This document shows, piece after piece, positions 24,193 to 32,418 of a stretch of 64,000 nucleotides of DNA (position 1 is its first letter; every line of letters begins with the position of its first letter). This DNA is from Cyanobium gracile PCC 6307 (GTDB taxonomy: Bacteria > Cyanobacteriota > Cyanobacteriia > PCC-6307 > Cyanobiaceae). The notes beneath the pieces were generated by a model. It searched no databases. It saw only the letters and a list, made by a program, of their open reading frames with translations, and was not told the origin of the DNA. The translations under genes were made by a program, and so were the position numbers. Location: assembly GCF_000316515.1 (NCBI RefSeq), contig NC_019675.1, forward strand, positions 372,001-436,000, read 5' to 3'.

Positions 24193-26081
24193 GGGGAGGG
24201 GATCGGCCCGGTGGCCAGGGGGTCGGCCAGATCTGCGGCCATTGTGCGCAGCCGTTGCCGCAGGGCCGCATCCCGTCGCCGGTCGGTGGGCACCACCAGC
24301 AGGGCCATCGGCTGGGCCAGGGCCCAGGCCAGGGCCTCATCCAGCCCGTCCAGGCTCTCCAGCCGCCGGCCGGGGACCCCGTGCACCGCCGCCAGCGCCA
24401 GCGGGTCCACCGGCTGGGGCATGGCGAACAGGCGCTCGAAATCCATTGCCGCCGCCGGCTCGGTGCGGATGGGCAGCTGCTCGAAGATGCCGCCGCCGCC
24501 GTTGTCGATCAGCACGATGGTGAGGCGGCCGCCCAGCTGCGGGCGCCACAGCCAGCCGTTGGCATCGTGGAGCAGGGCCAGATCGCCGCTCACCAGCACC
24601 AGGGCACCGAGGGCCTCGGCCAGGCCGCAGGCGCTCGAGAGGGTGCCGTCGATGCCGGAGGCCCCCCGGAAGCCGTGCATCGGCCGGGGCGGGGAGGCCG
24701 GGTCGGCGAAGCTCTCCCAGTCCCGCACCGGACTGCTGTTGGCCAGCAGCACGGGCAGTCCGGCCGGCAGCAGCCGGCTGAGCCGGCGGGCCAGGGCCGG
24801 CTCCCCGTGCTCTCCGGCCAGCTCCTGCTCCAGCAGGGCCTGCACCGCCGCCTCCGCCCGTCGCCAGCGGCCCGCCAGCGCCAGCGAGGCTTCGGCGGCA
24901 TCGCCCGCTGCGGACGGCGGCGGTTGCTCCGCCAGCCAGGCCGCCAGGCCCGCGCTCGCCTGGCCCCGCACCACCCCGAGGGGATCGAGGCGGCGCCCGT
25001 CCCCTTCGCTCACCAGCACCTGGCCACCCCCCTGGGCCGCCAGCCAGCGCTGCAGACGGCGGCTGGCCGGCAGGGGCCCCAGCCGCAGCACTTGCAGCTC
25101 CCCCGCTGGCTTTGCCAGCTCGCCGGCGGAGCCCTCCGAGAGGATCAGGTCGTAGGCCGTCACCGTGTCCAGATCCGGCAGGCCCCGCAGGCCGGAGAGG
25201 GCATCGGCCAGCACCGGCCAGCCGCTGCGCCGCTGCCAGCGCCGCAGGGCCTCCACGTGGGCCGGCCAGGCCGTCGGGGCCCCCCGCCAGGGGCCGGCCA
25301 CCACGACACCGGGCCGGCCCGGATCCATGGCCGTGGTGACGCTGGCCTCGGAAACGGGGCACGCCGGGCGGTCGGCGCCGGTGGCCCGGGCCCCCGACGC
25401 CGGGGGCGGCGGCGGCCCAGCGGCCAGGGCGGCGGCCAGGCGGCTCAGATCCGCGCCGCCGGCATGCAGGGGTTCGTCGAAGGGCAGGTTGAGGTGCACC
25501 GGCCCGGCGGAGCGGCCGGCCCCATCCCCCTGGGCGGCGGCCAGGGCCTGGCGGGCCAGGTCGTCCAGCTCCGCAGGGGCCATGGCGGCCAGCCCCTCCG
25601 GGTCGCCGGCGCCCAGCCAGCGGCAGCTGCCGGCCAGGAACACCTCCTGGTTGACGCTCTGGTTCGCCCCGCATCCCTTGAGCCACGCCGGTCGGTCGGC
25701 CGTGAGCAGCAGCAGGGGAACCGAGCCGAAGTCGGCCTCCACGGCGGCGGGCAGCAGGTTGGCCACCGCCGTTCCCGAGGTGGTGATCACGGCCGCCGGC
25801 TGGCCGCTGGCCCGGCCCAGGCCCAGGGCGAAGAAGGCGGCGGAGCGCTCGTCGATGGCGGTATGCAGCCGCAGGCCCCCGGGCTCCAGCAGGGCGGCTG
25901 CCACCGCCAGGGGGGCCGACCGGCTGCCGGGGCAGAGCACCCCATGGGTCAGGCCGCCCCGGCGCAGCGCCCCCAGCAGCGTCAGGGCCGCCCGCACATT
26001 GGCCAGCGATGTCGGGGACCCGGCCAAGGGGGGCACTCCGGTGTTCAGGATGGGGGGATCATCCTCACGGACGGATCCCAT
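24189..26081 (-). CDS. menD: 2-succinyl-5-enolpyruvyl-6-hydroxy-3-cyclohexene-1-carboxylate synthase
   Basis: MenD is a thiamine-diphosphate enzyme that condenses 2-oxoglutarate with isochorismate in phylloquinone synthesis. Recognisable parts are [33 protein letters not shown] (ThDP-activating Glu), [17 protein letters not shown], the [17 protein letters not shown] loop, and [14 protein letters not shown] near the ThDP/Mg site. The ATG at 26081 gives 630 residues; a GTG at 26036 would give 615. The ORF is open upstream, but that part is antisense to lepB. The ATG at 26081-26079 lies inside CCCATGGG and overlaps the proposed lepB ATG at 26080. Confidence 0.94.
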   Translation of the reverse strand: MGSVREDDPPILNTGVPPLAGSPTSLANVRAALTLLGALRRGGLTHGVLCPGSRSAPLAVAAALLEPGGLRLHTAIDERSAAFFALGLGRASGQPAAVITTSGTAVANLLPAAVEADFGSVPLLLLTADRPAWLKGCGANQSVNQEVFLAGSCRWLGAGDPEGLAAMAPAELDDLARQALAAAQGDGAGRSAGPVHLNLPFDEPLHAGGADLSRLAAALAAGPPPPPASGARATGADRPACPVSEASVTTAMDPGRPGVVVAGPWRGAPTAWPAHVEALRRWQRRSGWPVLADALSGLRGLPDLDTVTAYDLILSEGSAGELAKPAGELQVLRLGPLPASRRLQRWLAAQGGGQVLVSEGDGRRLDPLGVVRGQASAGLAAWLAEQPPPSAAGDAAEASLALAGRWRRAEAAVQALLEQELAGEHGEPALARRLSRLLPAGLPVLLANSSPVRDWESFADPASPPRPMHGFRGASGIDGTLSSACGLAEALGALVLVSGDLALLHDANGWLWRPQLGGRLTIVLIDNGGGGIFEQLPIRTEPAAAMDFERLFAMPQPVDPLALAAVHGVPGRRLESLDGLDEALAWALAQPMALLVVPTDRRRDAALRQRLRTMAADLADPLATGPIPSP

Positions 26082-26715
26082 GGGCAGCGGCCCCGCCACG
26101 CCCACCGCCATGCCCACGCCCACCCCCACGCCGCCGCCGTCGACCCCTCCGGGTGGCGCCAGGGTCCTCGGGCAGCAGCTGTTCCGCCTGCTGCTGTGGG
26201 TGCTGGTGGCCCTGCTGCTGCGCTGGACGGTGGTGGAGCCCCGTTGGATCCCGTCGGGCTCGATGCTGCCCACCCTGCAGCTCCAGGACCGGGTCCTGGT
26301 GGAGAAGCTCAGCCCCCGCTTCGGGACGGGGGTGAAGCCTGGCCGCATCGTCGTCTTCCATCCGCCGGACGCCCTGCAACAGGCGGGCTATGACCCCGGC
26401 GCGGCCCTGATCAAGCGGGTGGTGGCGGTGGCCGGCGATCGGGTGGAGGTGAAGGGCGGCCGTCTCTGGCGCAATGGCTCCCCCGTCGAGCCGGACTGGG
26501 CCCGTGAACCGATGGCCTACGACCTGGGGCCCCTGGTGGTTCCGCCTGGGCAGGTGCTGGTGCTCGGGGACAACCGCAATGCCAGCCTGGATTCGCACCT
26601 CTGGGGCCCCTTGCCGGAGAGCGACCTGATCGGCACCGCCATCTGGCGCTACTGGCCCCTGGCCCGGTTCGGACCGGTTGGGTTCTCCCCTCCCCACGGG
26701 GGAGAGGGCACCTGA
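26080..26715 (+). CDS. lepB: Signal peptidase I
   Basis: 211 residues. A Pro/Thr-rich N-terminus (residues 7-26) precedes a transmembrane helix (about 35-50). The catalytic serine motif is PSGSMLPTL (S61) and the lysine motif IKRVVAVAGDRVEV (K112); LGDNRNASLDSH is the conserved box E. It cleaves signal peptides outside the cytoplasmic membrane. ATG 26080 overlaps the divergent menD start; ATG 26110 is an alternative that would remove the overlap. The 3' end encodes a FSPPHGGEGT tail with a G/C-rich inverted repeat. Confidence 0.94.
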   Translation: MGSGPATPTAMPTPTPTPPPSTPPGGARVLGQQLFRLLLWVLVALLLRWTVVEPRWIPSGSMLPTLQLQDRVLVEKLSPRFGTGVKPGRIVVFHPPDALQQAGYDPGAALIKRVVAVAGDRVEVKGGRLWRNGSPVEPDWAREPMAYDLGPLVVPPGQVLVLGDNRNASLDSHLWGPLPESDLIGTAIWRYWPLARFGPVGFSPPHGGEGT

Positions 26716-26764
26716 AAGACTGCGTTAGGGTGCGTGTCGTGTTGCAGAGCACACCGGAGGGGAA

Positions 26765-27124
26765 ATGTTCAACCCGGAGTTCCTGACCGCCGACAACGAG
26801 GCGATCAGCGACAATTCGCTGATTCAGTACCTGCAGGAACAGTCCCCGGACGTTCTCCAGAGGGTGGCGCGCTCGGCCACCGGTGACATCCAGGACATCA
26901 TCCGCCACAACGTCCAGGGCCTGCTGGGCATGCTCCCCGGTGAGCAGTTCGAGGTCAAGATCCAGGCCAGCCGCGACAACCTCGCCGGCCTGCTGGCCTC
27001 GGCGATGATGACCGGTTACTTCCTGCGCCAGATGGAGCAGCGCATGGAGCTGGAGACGGCCATGCTCGGCAGCGGCGGTTTCGAGGGGGGCCTCGACGAT
27101 GACCCCGGCGAACTGGAGCTCTAG
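26765..27124 (+). CDS. DUF760 family protein
   Basis: 119 residues matching the cyanobacterial/plastid DUF760 family: NSLIQYLQEQSPDVLQRVARSA, DIQDIIRHNVQGLLGMLP, FEVKIQASRDNLAGLLASAMMTGYFLRQMEQRMEL. Mostly helical and soluble; function not established. A strong GGAGGGG ribosome-binding site (26756-26762) precedes the ATG. The C-terminal tail is Gly/Asp/Glu-rich. It converges on the DUF4336 gene with only three bases between stops. Confidence 0.9.
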   Translation: MFNPEFLTADNEAISDNSLIQYLQEQSPDVLQRVARSATGDIQDIIRHNVQGLLGMLPGEQFEVKIQASRDNLAGLLASAMMTGYFLRQMEQRMELETAMLGSGGFEGGLDDDPGELEL

Positions 27125-27127
27125 GCC

Positions 27128-28324
27128 TCAGCCCTCCCCCTCCCCTTCCCCCGGCACCAGCCCCAGCCCCACCAGGGTGCGGTCGATACCGGCCAGGGTC
27201 TTCCAGGCTCCCTGATCCGGGGCCCACTCTTCTGTTTCGATCCGATCCGCCAGGGCCGCCAGCTCCTGGGCCGAGGTGGCCACGGGGGCATCGTGGTGGG
27301 CCGGCACCACCCAGCGCAGGTCCTTCAGGCCCGCCAGAACCCGGATCCAGGCCACCAGGGCGGCCCGCTGACGGGGGAACACCAGCCGCTCCAGCACCGC
27401 CGCCACCTGCAGGGTGCTGCGGCCCCCCGGAGCCAGGGCTTCGAAGTCGTCCTGCCAGCCGGGCTGCCAGCGGAAGGGGTAGAAGCCGAAGTGGGCCCGG
27501 GCCCCGCGGCAGCCCGGTGCGAGGCAATGGCGCAGCACCTCCCCCAGGGGGGGCACCACCAGGGGCCTGGGGCGCAGGTAGGTGGCGAACAGCACCAGCC
27601 GCCACCAGCCCCGACGCCGCCGTTGCGGATCATCACGCAGGGGTTCGTCACCGCGCTCGCGGGCATGGAACAGCAACGGCGTGGGATCGAGATCAAACAC
27701 CGCCGGCGGTTCCGGCGGGATCGCCACCAGGGCATCGGTGAGCAGCAGGCTGCCGCTGGCCCGGTCGAAGCAGGCGATCTCCAGGAAGGTGCCGAGCCCC
27801 AGATCCAGGGGGCCCAGGGGCAGCCAGTCGAGCTGGTCGCCGTGGGGCACCCCCTCGCTCAGCAGCACCCGGGTGCGCCGGGCGGGGAACCCCAGCCAGG
27901 CGGGCGGCAGCGGCAGGGGAAAACTCCACTGCTTCGGCGCCACCCACACCTGGGCGTTCGGGAAGGCCCGGGCCATGGCCGGCACCGGCAGCTTGTGCTC
28001 CAGCCCCGACGCGGTGGGCAGCACGATGGTGCACACCGGTCCGTGGCGCTCCTCCAGGTCCCGCAGGCGGGCGCGCACCTCGGCGGTGGGGGCCACCGGG
28101 GCATAGAGCAGCAGCCCCTCCCGCACCCGCAGCACCACCATGCGGATCGGCACCGCCACGTACCAGACCCCCTGCAGCTGCTCGAAGCTCCAGAGGCGCC
28201 CGGCGATCAGCTCCCGCACCAGGGTGCGGCGGCGGCCGTAGGGGTAGAGGGGCAGCAAGGGCCACCAGGGCCAGCGCTGGTCCGCAGCCGGGACCGTGGC
28301 AGCGTCGGTGGCTGGCTCGCTCAC
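27128..28324 (-). CDS. DUF4336 domain-containing protein
   Basis: 398 residues from GTG 28324, which overlaps the mntB stop (GTGA); the open frame further upstream is antisense-like to mntB and rejected. The protein resembles cyanobacterial DUF4336 proteins, which have a metallo-beta-lactamase-like fold. Visible segments are WSFEQLQGVWYVAVPIRMVVLR, FPNAQVWVAPKQWSFPLPLP, LGTFLEIACFDRASGSLLLTDALV and RWVVPAHHDAPVATS. Whether the usual zinc-binding HxHxDH motif survives is doubtful: only scattered His are present. Its coupling to mntB suggests a link to metal uptake, but that is inference. Confidence 0.8.
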   Translation of the reverse strand: MSEPATDAATVPAADQRWPWWPLLPLYPYGRRRTLVRELIAGRLWSFEQLQGVWYVAVPIRMVVLRVREGLLLYAPVAPTAEVRARLRDLEERHGPVCTIVLPTASGLEHKLPVPAMARAFPNAQVWVAPKQWSFPLPLPPAWLGFPARRTRVLLSEGVPHGDQLDWLPLGPLDLGLGTFLEIACFDRASGSLLLTDALVAIPPEPPAVFDLDPTPLLFHARERGDEPLRDDPQRRRRGWWRLVLFATYLRPRPLVVPPLGEVLRHCLAPGCRGARAHFGFYPFRWQPGWQDDFEALAPGGRSTLQVAAVLERLVFPRQRAALVAWIRVLAGLKDLRWVVPAHHDAPVATSAQELAALADRIETEEWAPDQGAWKTLAGIDRTLVGLGLVPGEGEGEG

Positions 28325-29193
28325 GCGGAGGGGAAACGGGAGGCCCGCGGCGAACGGCGCCGCTGGGCCAGCAGGCCATGGCGCGGCGCCAGCAGAAAGC
28401 AGAGCAGGAACAGCAGCGTCTGCACCAGCACGATGCAGCCGGCGGTGGAGGCATCCATCCAGTAGCTCCAGTAGATCCCGGCCACGCTGGAGATCACCGC
28501 CGACAGGATCGAGAGCCACACCATGCGGTCGAAGCGATCGGTGAGCAGGTAGGCCGTGGCCCCCGGCGTGACCAGCATCGCCACCACCAGGATGATCCCC
28601 ACCGTCTGCAGGCCGGCCACCGCCGCCAGCGACAGCATCGACAGCAGCAGGTAGTGCAGCACGCCGGTGTGGAGGCCGATCGAGCGGGCGTGGGTGGGAT
28701 CGAAGCAGAACAGGATCAGGTCCTTGCGCAGCACCAGCAGCACGGTGAGCACCAGCACGCTGATCACCACCGTCTGGAGGATGTCGGAGGAGCTGATGCC
28801 CAGCACGTTGCCGAACAGGATGTGGGAGAGGTCGATGCTGCTGCGCACCTTGGAGATCAGCGTCAGGCCGAGGGCGAAGAAGCCGGTGAACACCAGCCCG
28901 ATCACCGTGTCCTCCTTGATCCGGGTCATCTGCTTGATGTAGCCGATCAGGGCCACCGAGCCGACGCCGAACACGAAAGCCCCCACCGCGAAGGGCAGGT
29001 TCAGGGCGTAGGCGATCACCACGCCCGGCATCACCGCATGGGACACCGCATCACCCATCAGGGCCCAGCCCTTGAGCGTCATGTAGCAGGAGAGCAGGCC
29101 GCAGACGCACGACACCAGCATGCTGACCAGCAGGGCCCGCACCATGAACTCCTGCTGGAGCGGTTCGATCAGCCAGGTGAGCACGGCCGTCAT
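28321..29193 (-). CDS. mntB: Manganese ABC transporter permease
   Basis: 290 residues, ABC-3 family permease with about eight transmembrane helices. It contains SCVCGLLSCYMTLKGWALMGDAVSHAVMPGVVIAY, the family signature around the EAA-like loop, and TVGIILVVAMLVTPGATAYLLTDRF. With the ATPase (mntA) and binding protein (mntC) upstream it forms an importer of the Mn/Zn/Fe type. The ATG overlaps the mntA stop (ATGA). Manganese is preferred as substrate by analogy with the cyanobacterial mntCAB order; zinc cannot be excluded from sequence. Confidence 0.92.
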   Translation of the reverse strand: MTAVLTWLIEPLQQEFMVRALLVSMLVSCVCGLLSCYMTLKGWALMGDAVSHAVMPGVVIAYALNLPFAVGAFVFGVGSVALIGYIKQMTRIKEDTVIGLVFTGFFALGLTLISKVRSSIDLSHILFGNVLGISSSDILQTVVISVLVLTVLLVLRKDLILFCFDPTHARSIGLHTGVLHYLLLSMLSLAAVAGLQTVGIILVVAMLVTPGATAYLLTDRFDRMVWLSILSAVISSVAGIYWSYWMDASTAGCIVLVQTLLFLLCFLLAPRHGLLAQRRRSPRASRFPSA

Positions 29194-29981
29194 GGTGCCT
29201 GGTGCGGGTCGAAGTCGACGGCCGGCTCGCCCTCCAGCCGCAGGCCGCCGAAGGTGAGGGCCAGGTTCTCGCTGGTGAACACCGAGGAGGTCTCGCCGTA
29301 GGCGAGCACGGTCTTGTTGATCAGCACCACCTGGTCGCAGAAGCTGGTGACGTGGGCCAGGTCGTGGGTGGAGATCATCAGGGTGCGCCCCTCGCGGCGG
29401 AACTGCTCGAACAGCTCGATCATCAGTTTCTCGGTGCGGATGTCGACGCCGTTGAACGGCTCATCCAGCAGCATCACCGAGGCGCCCTGGGCCAGGGCCC
29501 GCGCCAGGAAGGCCCGCTTGCGCTGGCCGCCGGAGAGGGCGCCGATCTGGCGGTGGCGCAGCGGCCAGAGGTCGACCCGCTCCAGCGCCTCCCGCACCGC
29601 CTCCCGGTCGACCGGACGGGGGATGCGCAGCAGATTCATGCTGCCGTAGCGGCCCATCATCACCACCTCCTGGACGTTGACCGGAAAGTTCCAGTCGACG
29701 CTCTCGGTCTGGGGGACGTAGGCCACGGCCCGGGCCCGGCGCGCCTGCCGCAGGGGCAGGCCATTGATGGCGATGCTGCCGGCCGAGGGGCGCACGAAGC
29801 CCATCAGGGCCTTGAACAGGGTGGATTTACCGGCCCCATTCATCCCCACCAGGGCACAGATGGTGCCGGCATCGAGATGCAGGGAGGCCTCATGGACGGC
29901 CACCACCCCGTGGTAATCGACGCAGAGGTTGAGGACGGCGATGCGCTCGCTGCCGGCGAAGGGGGTGGGGCGAGAGGGCAT
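29190..29981 (-). CDS. mntA: Manganese ABC transporter ATP-binding protein
   Basis: 263 residues with all ABC ATPase motifs: Walker A GMNGAGKST, Q-loop TESVDWNFPV, signature GALSGGQRKRAFLARAL, Walker B VMLLDEPFNGVD and H-loop STHD. The DWNFPV context is characteristic of Mn/Zn transporters of the metal ABC family. It starts 4 bases after the mntC stop and overlaps mntB. It powers metal import in complex with MntB. Confidence 0.94.
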   Translation of the reverse strand: MPSRPTPFAGSERIAVLNLCVDYHGVVAVHEASLHLDAGTICALVGMNGAGKSTLFKALMGFVRPSAGSIAINGLPLRQARRARAVAYVPQTESVDWNFPVNVQEVVMMGRYGSMNLLRIPRPVDREAVREALERVDLWPLRHRQIGALSGGQRKRAFLARALAQGASVMLLDEPFNGVDIRTEKLMIELFEQFRREGRTLMISTHDLAHVTSFCDQVVLINKTVLAYGETSSVFTSENLALTFGGLRLEGEPAVDFDPHQAP

Positions 29982-29985
29982 CGGT

Positions 29986-31008
29986 TCAGCTCCCCGCCAG
30001 ACCCGCTTGCAGGGTCTCCACGTTATGACGCTGCAGCTCCAGGAGATTGGGGGCCGGGCCGTCAGGCAGGGAGAGCGAATCCACGTGGAACACGCCGCCG
30101 AAGCGGGCCCCCGACTGCTTCGCCACCTGCTTCTGGGGCTCGGCGCTGACCGTGCTCTCGCAGAACACCGCCGGCACCCGGCGCTCCTTCACCAGGGCGA
30201 TCAGGCGGGCCATGCGCTGGGGGGTGACCTGGGATTCGGCGTTCACCGGCCACAGGTAGGCCTCGGTGAGGCCGTAGTCGCGGGCGAGATAGGAGAAGGC
30301 CCCCTCGCAGGTGGCCAGCACCCGCTGGGCGGGGGGGATCCGGGCCAGGGAGGTCCGCAGTTCCCTGTCGAGGGCGTCCAGTTCGGCGCTGTAGCGCTCA
30401 GCGTTGCGCTGGAAGGTGGCGGCCCCGGCGGGGTCGAGCCGGGTGAGGGCGCGGCGGATGTTCTTCACATAGACCTTGGCTAGCCGAGGGGACATCCAGG
30501 CGTGGGGGTTGGGCTTGCCCTGGTAGGCGTCGCCGGCGATCGGCAGGGGTGTGATGCCCTCGGTGAGGGTCACGTGGGGCACGTCGGGAAGGCCGGCGTA
30601 GAAGCGCTGGGCCCAGCGCTCCAGCCCGAAGCCGTTCTCCAGCACCATCTGGGCCCCCGAGGCCCGCTTCAGGTCGCTGGGGGTGGGCTCGTAGCCGTGG
30701 ATCTCGGCTCCCAGCCGGGTGATCGATTCCACCCGCACCCGCTCTCCCGCCACCTGGCGGGCCATGTCCGCCAGGATCGTGAACGTGGTGAGCACCAGGG
30801 GTCGTTCGTCCCGGACCCCGGCGCTCTCGCTGGCCCCCGGGGCCGCCCCCGTCATCGACGGTGCGGGGGACGTGCCGCCGCTCTGGGGCCCGGGGGTGCA
30901 GCCAGCCCCCAGCAGGGGGACCATCAGGGCGGCGGCCACCACGGCCTGCTTGAGGGGGTGCCGAGGGACCTCGGCGTGGCCCTGGCCGTCACGGCGGTGC
31001 TGGGGCAT
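29986..31008 (-). CDS. mntC: Manganese ABC transporter substrate-binding lipoprotein
   Basis: 340 residues from ATG 31008 (an upstream in-frame start at 31071 is less likely). A lipoprotein signal ends in the lipobox PLLGAGC (lipidated C37). The mature protein is a cluster A-I metal-binding protein: LTTFTILADMARQVAG, GAEIHGYEPTPSDLKR with the first metal His, NPHAWMSPRLAKVYVKNI with the second, FCESTVSAEPQKQVA with the Glu, and FHVDSLS with the Asp. These His-His-Glu-Asp ligands are typical for Mn-type proteins such as MntC. First gene of the mntC-mntA-mntB-DUF4336 operon, downstream of psbA, whose product works next to the Mn cluster. Confidence 0.93.
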   Translation of the reverse strand: MPQHRRDGQGHAEVPRHPLKQAVVAAALMVPLLGAGCTPGPQSGGTSPAPSMTGAAPGASESAGVRDERPLVLTTFTILADMARQVAGERVRVESITRLGAEIHGYEPTPSDLKRASGAQMVLENGFGLERWAQRFYAGLPDVPHVTLTEGITPLPIAGDAYQGKPNPHAWMSPRLAKVYVKNIRRALTRLDPAGAATFQRNAERYSAELDALDRELRTSLARIPPAQRVLATCEGAFSYLARDYGLTEAYLWPVNAESQVTPQRMARLIALVKERRVPAVFCESTVSAEPQKQVAKQSGARFGGVFHVDSLSLPDGPAPNLLELQRHNVETLQAGLAGS

Positions 31009-31090
31009 AGGGGCCGCTGGCGAGCAGAAAGCTTGGAGTGAACATTCTGGCCGCCTCCGCGGCTCTGCCATGGTCGGATCGCCACCAAGG

Positions 31091-31127
31091 AAAAGCCCCC
31101 TCGGCGTCCCCAGGGGACGGAGGGGGC
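31091..31127 (-). terminator. Rho-independent terminator of psbA
   Basis: GCCCCCTC (31095-31102) pairs with GAGGGGGC (31120-31127) and, inside it, CGTCCCC (31105-31111) pairs with GGGGACG (31113-31119), with a two-base bulge. On the minus strand the stem is followed by TTTTCC. It lies 58 bases after the psbA stop and separates psbA from mntC. Confidence 0.85.
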
Positions 31128-31184
31128 AGGGGCTGGATCAGCGAGCGGCCCGCGGGCTGCTGGCTGATGGGGGGTGCCGATGGA

Positions 31185-32261
31185 TCAGCCGATCGCCGGA
31201 GCCTGCAGGGCCACGGGTACGGACTGCACGGTGGCCAGATCAAGGGGGAAGTTGTGGGCGTTGCGCTCGTGCATCACCTCGAAACCGAGGTTGGCCCGGT
31301 TGAGCACGTCGGCCCAGGTGTTCACCACCCGGCCCTGGCTGTCGAGGACGGACTGGTTGAAGTTGAAGCCGTTCAGGTTGAACGCCATGGTGCTGATGCC
31401 CAGGGACGTGAACCAGATGCCGACCACGGGCCAGGCCGCCAGGAAGAAGTGGAGGCTGCGGCTGTTGTTGAAGGAGGCGTACTGGAAGATCAGACGACCG
31501 AAGTAGCCGTGGGCGGCCACGATGTTGTAGGTCTCCTCTTCCTGGCCAAACTTGTAGCCGTAGTTCTGCGACTCGCTTTCGGTGGTCTCACGCACCAGGG
31601 AGCTGGTGACGAGGGAGCCGTGCATGGCGGAGAACAGGGAGCCACCGAACACACCGGCCACACCCAGCATGTGGAAGGGGTGCATCAGGATGTTGTGCTC
31701 GGCCTGGAACACCAGCATGAAGTTGAAGGTGCCGCTGATGCCGAGGGGCATGCCGTCGGAGAAGGAGCCCTGGCCGAGGGGATAGATCAGGAACACCGCG
31801 AAGGCCGCCGAGAGGGGGGCGGAATAGGCGACGCAGATCCAGGGGCGCATGCCCAGCCGGTAGGAGAGCTCCCACTGGCGTCCCATGTAGGCGGAGATGC
31901 CGATCAGGAAGTGGAAGACCACCAGCTGGTAGGGACCGCCGTTGTACAGCCACTCGTCGAGGCTGGCGGCTTCCCAGATGGGGTAGAAGTGCAGACCGAT
32001 GGCGTTGCTGGAAGGAACAACGGCGCCGGAGATGATGTTGTTGCCGTACATCAGGGAGCCGGCGACCGGCTCACGGATGCCGTCGATGTCGACGGCGGGG
32101 GCCGCAATGAAGGCAACGACGTAGCAGATGGTGGCGGCCAGCAGGCAAGGGATCATCAGCACACCGAACCAACCGACATAGATGCGGTTGTTGGTGGAAG
32201 TGACCCAGGCGCAGAAGCTTTCCCAGCTTTCCGAGCGGCCGCTGCGAATGGCAGTGGTCAT
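31185..32261 (-). CDS. psbA: Photosystem II reaction centre protein D1
   Basis: 358 residues, full-length D1 with five transmembrane helices. Identifiable are [19 protein letters not shown], the QA/QB-side [28 protein letters not shown] loop, and the Mn4CaO5-ligand tail [30 protein letters not shown]. After the mature end (LDLA) there is a 16-residue extension ([15 protein letters not shown]) that would be removed by CtpA. The residue equivalent to position 130, next to the pheophytin, is Gln (MGRQWELSY; numbering here is one lower), as in low-light/D1:1 forms rather than the Glu of high-light forms. It is monocistronic: terminator after, own leader before. Confidence 0.98.
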   Translation of the reverse strand: MTTAIRSGRSESWESFCAWVTSTNNRIYVGWFGVLMIPCLLAATICYVVAFIAAPAVDIDGIREPVAGSLMYGNNIISGAVVPSSNAIGLHFYPIWEAASLDEWLYNGGPYQLVVFHFLIGISAYMGRQWELSYRLGMRPWICVAYSAPLSAAFAVFLIYPLGQGSFSDGMPLGISGTFNFMLVFQAEHNILMHPFHMLGVAGVFGGSLFSAMHGSLVTSSLVRETTESESQNYGYKFGQEEETYNIVAAHGYFGRLIFQYASFNNSRSLHFFLAAWPVVGIWFTSLGISTMAFNLNGFNFNQSVLDSQGRVVNTWADVLNRANLGFEVMHERNAHNFPLDLATVQSVPVALQAPAIG

Positions 32262-32418
32262 GGAAGTAAGACGGTAGGAAGAGGCAGTGATACCTCCACA
32301 AGGGAGGTGGATTCACATTAAGTAACCCCGGGAGAAGCCGAACCGGGCAGCAATGAACCTTCAGGCAATCGGTCCGTTACGCAATGAATATTCATGAAGC
32401 AACTTCATGAACAATGAT
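32262..32418 (-). promoter_or_regulatory. psbA promoter and leader with several palindromes
   Basis: On the minus strand a candidate promoter is TTCGGC (32342-32337) and TAATGT (32320-32315) with a 16-base spacer. The leader then contains ACCTCC/GGAGGT as a 6-bp inverted repeat (32292-32297 and 32303-32308, 5-base loop), ending about 30 bases before the ATG. Further upstream are CATGAAG/CTTCATG (32393-32399, 32403-32409, 3-base loop) and the overlapping perfect palindrome TGAATATTCA (32385-32394). Cyanobacterial psbA is controlled by light at transcription and mRNA stability, so these are candidate control sites; the roles are inferred. Confidence 0.45.

Noticed and set aside
26082..26348. 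N-terminal extension of MenD to 719 residues
   Set aside because: Antisense to lepB and not part of the MenD fold.
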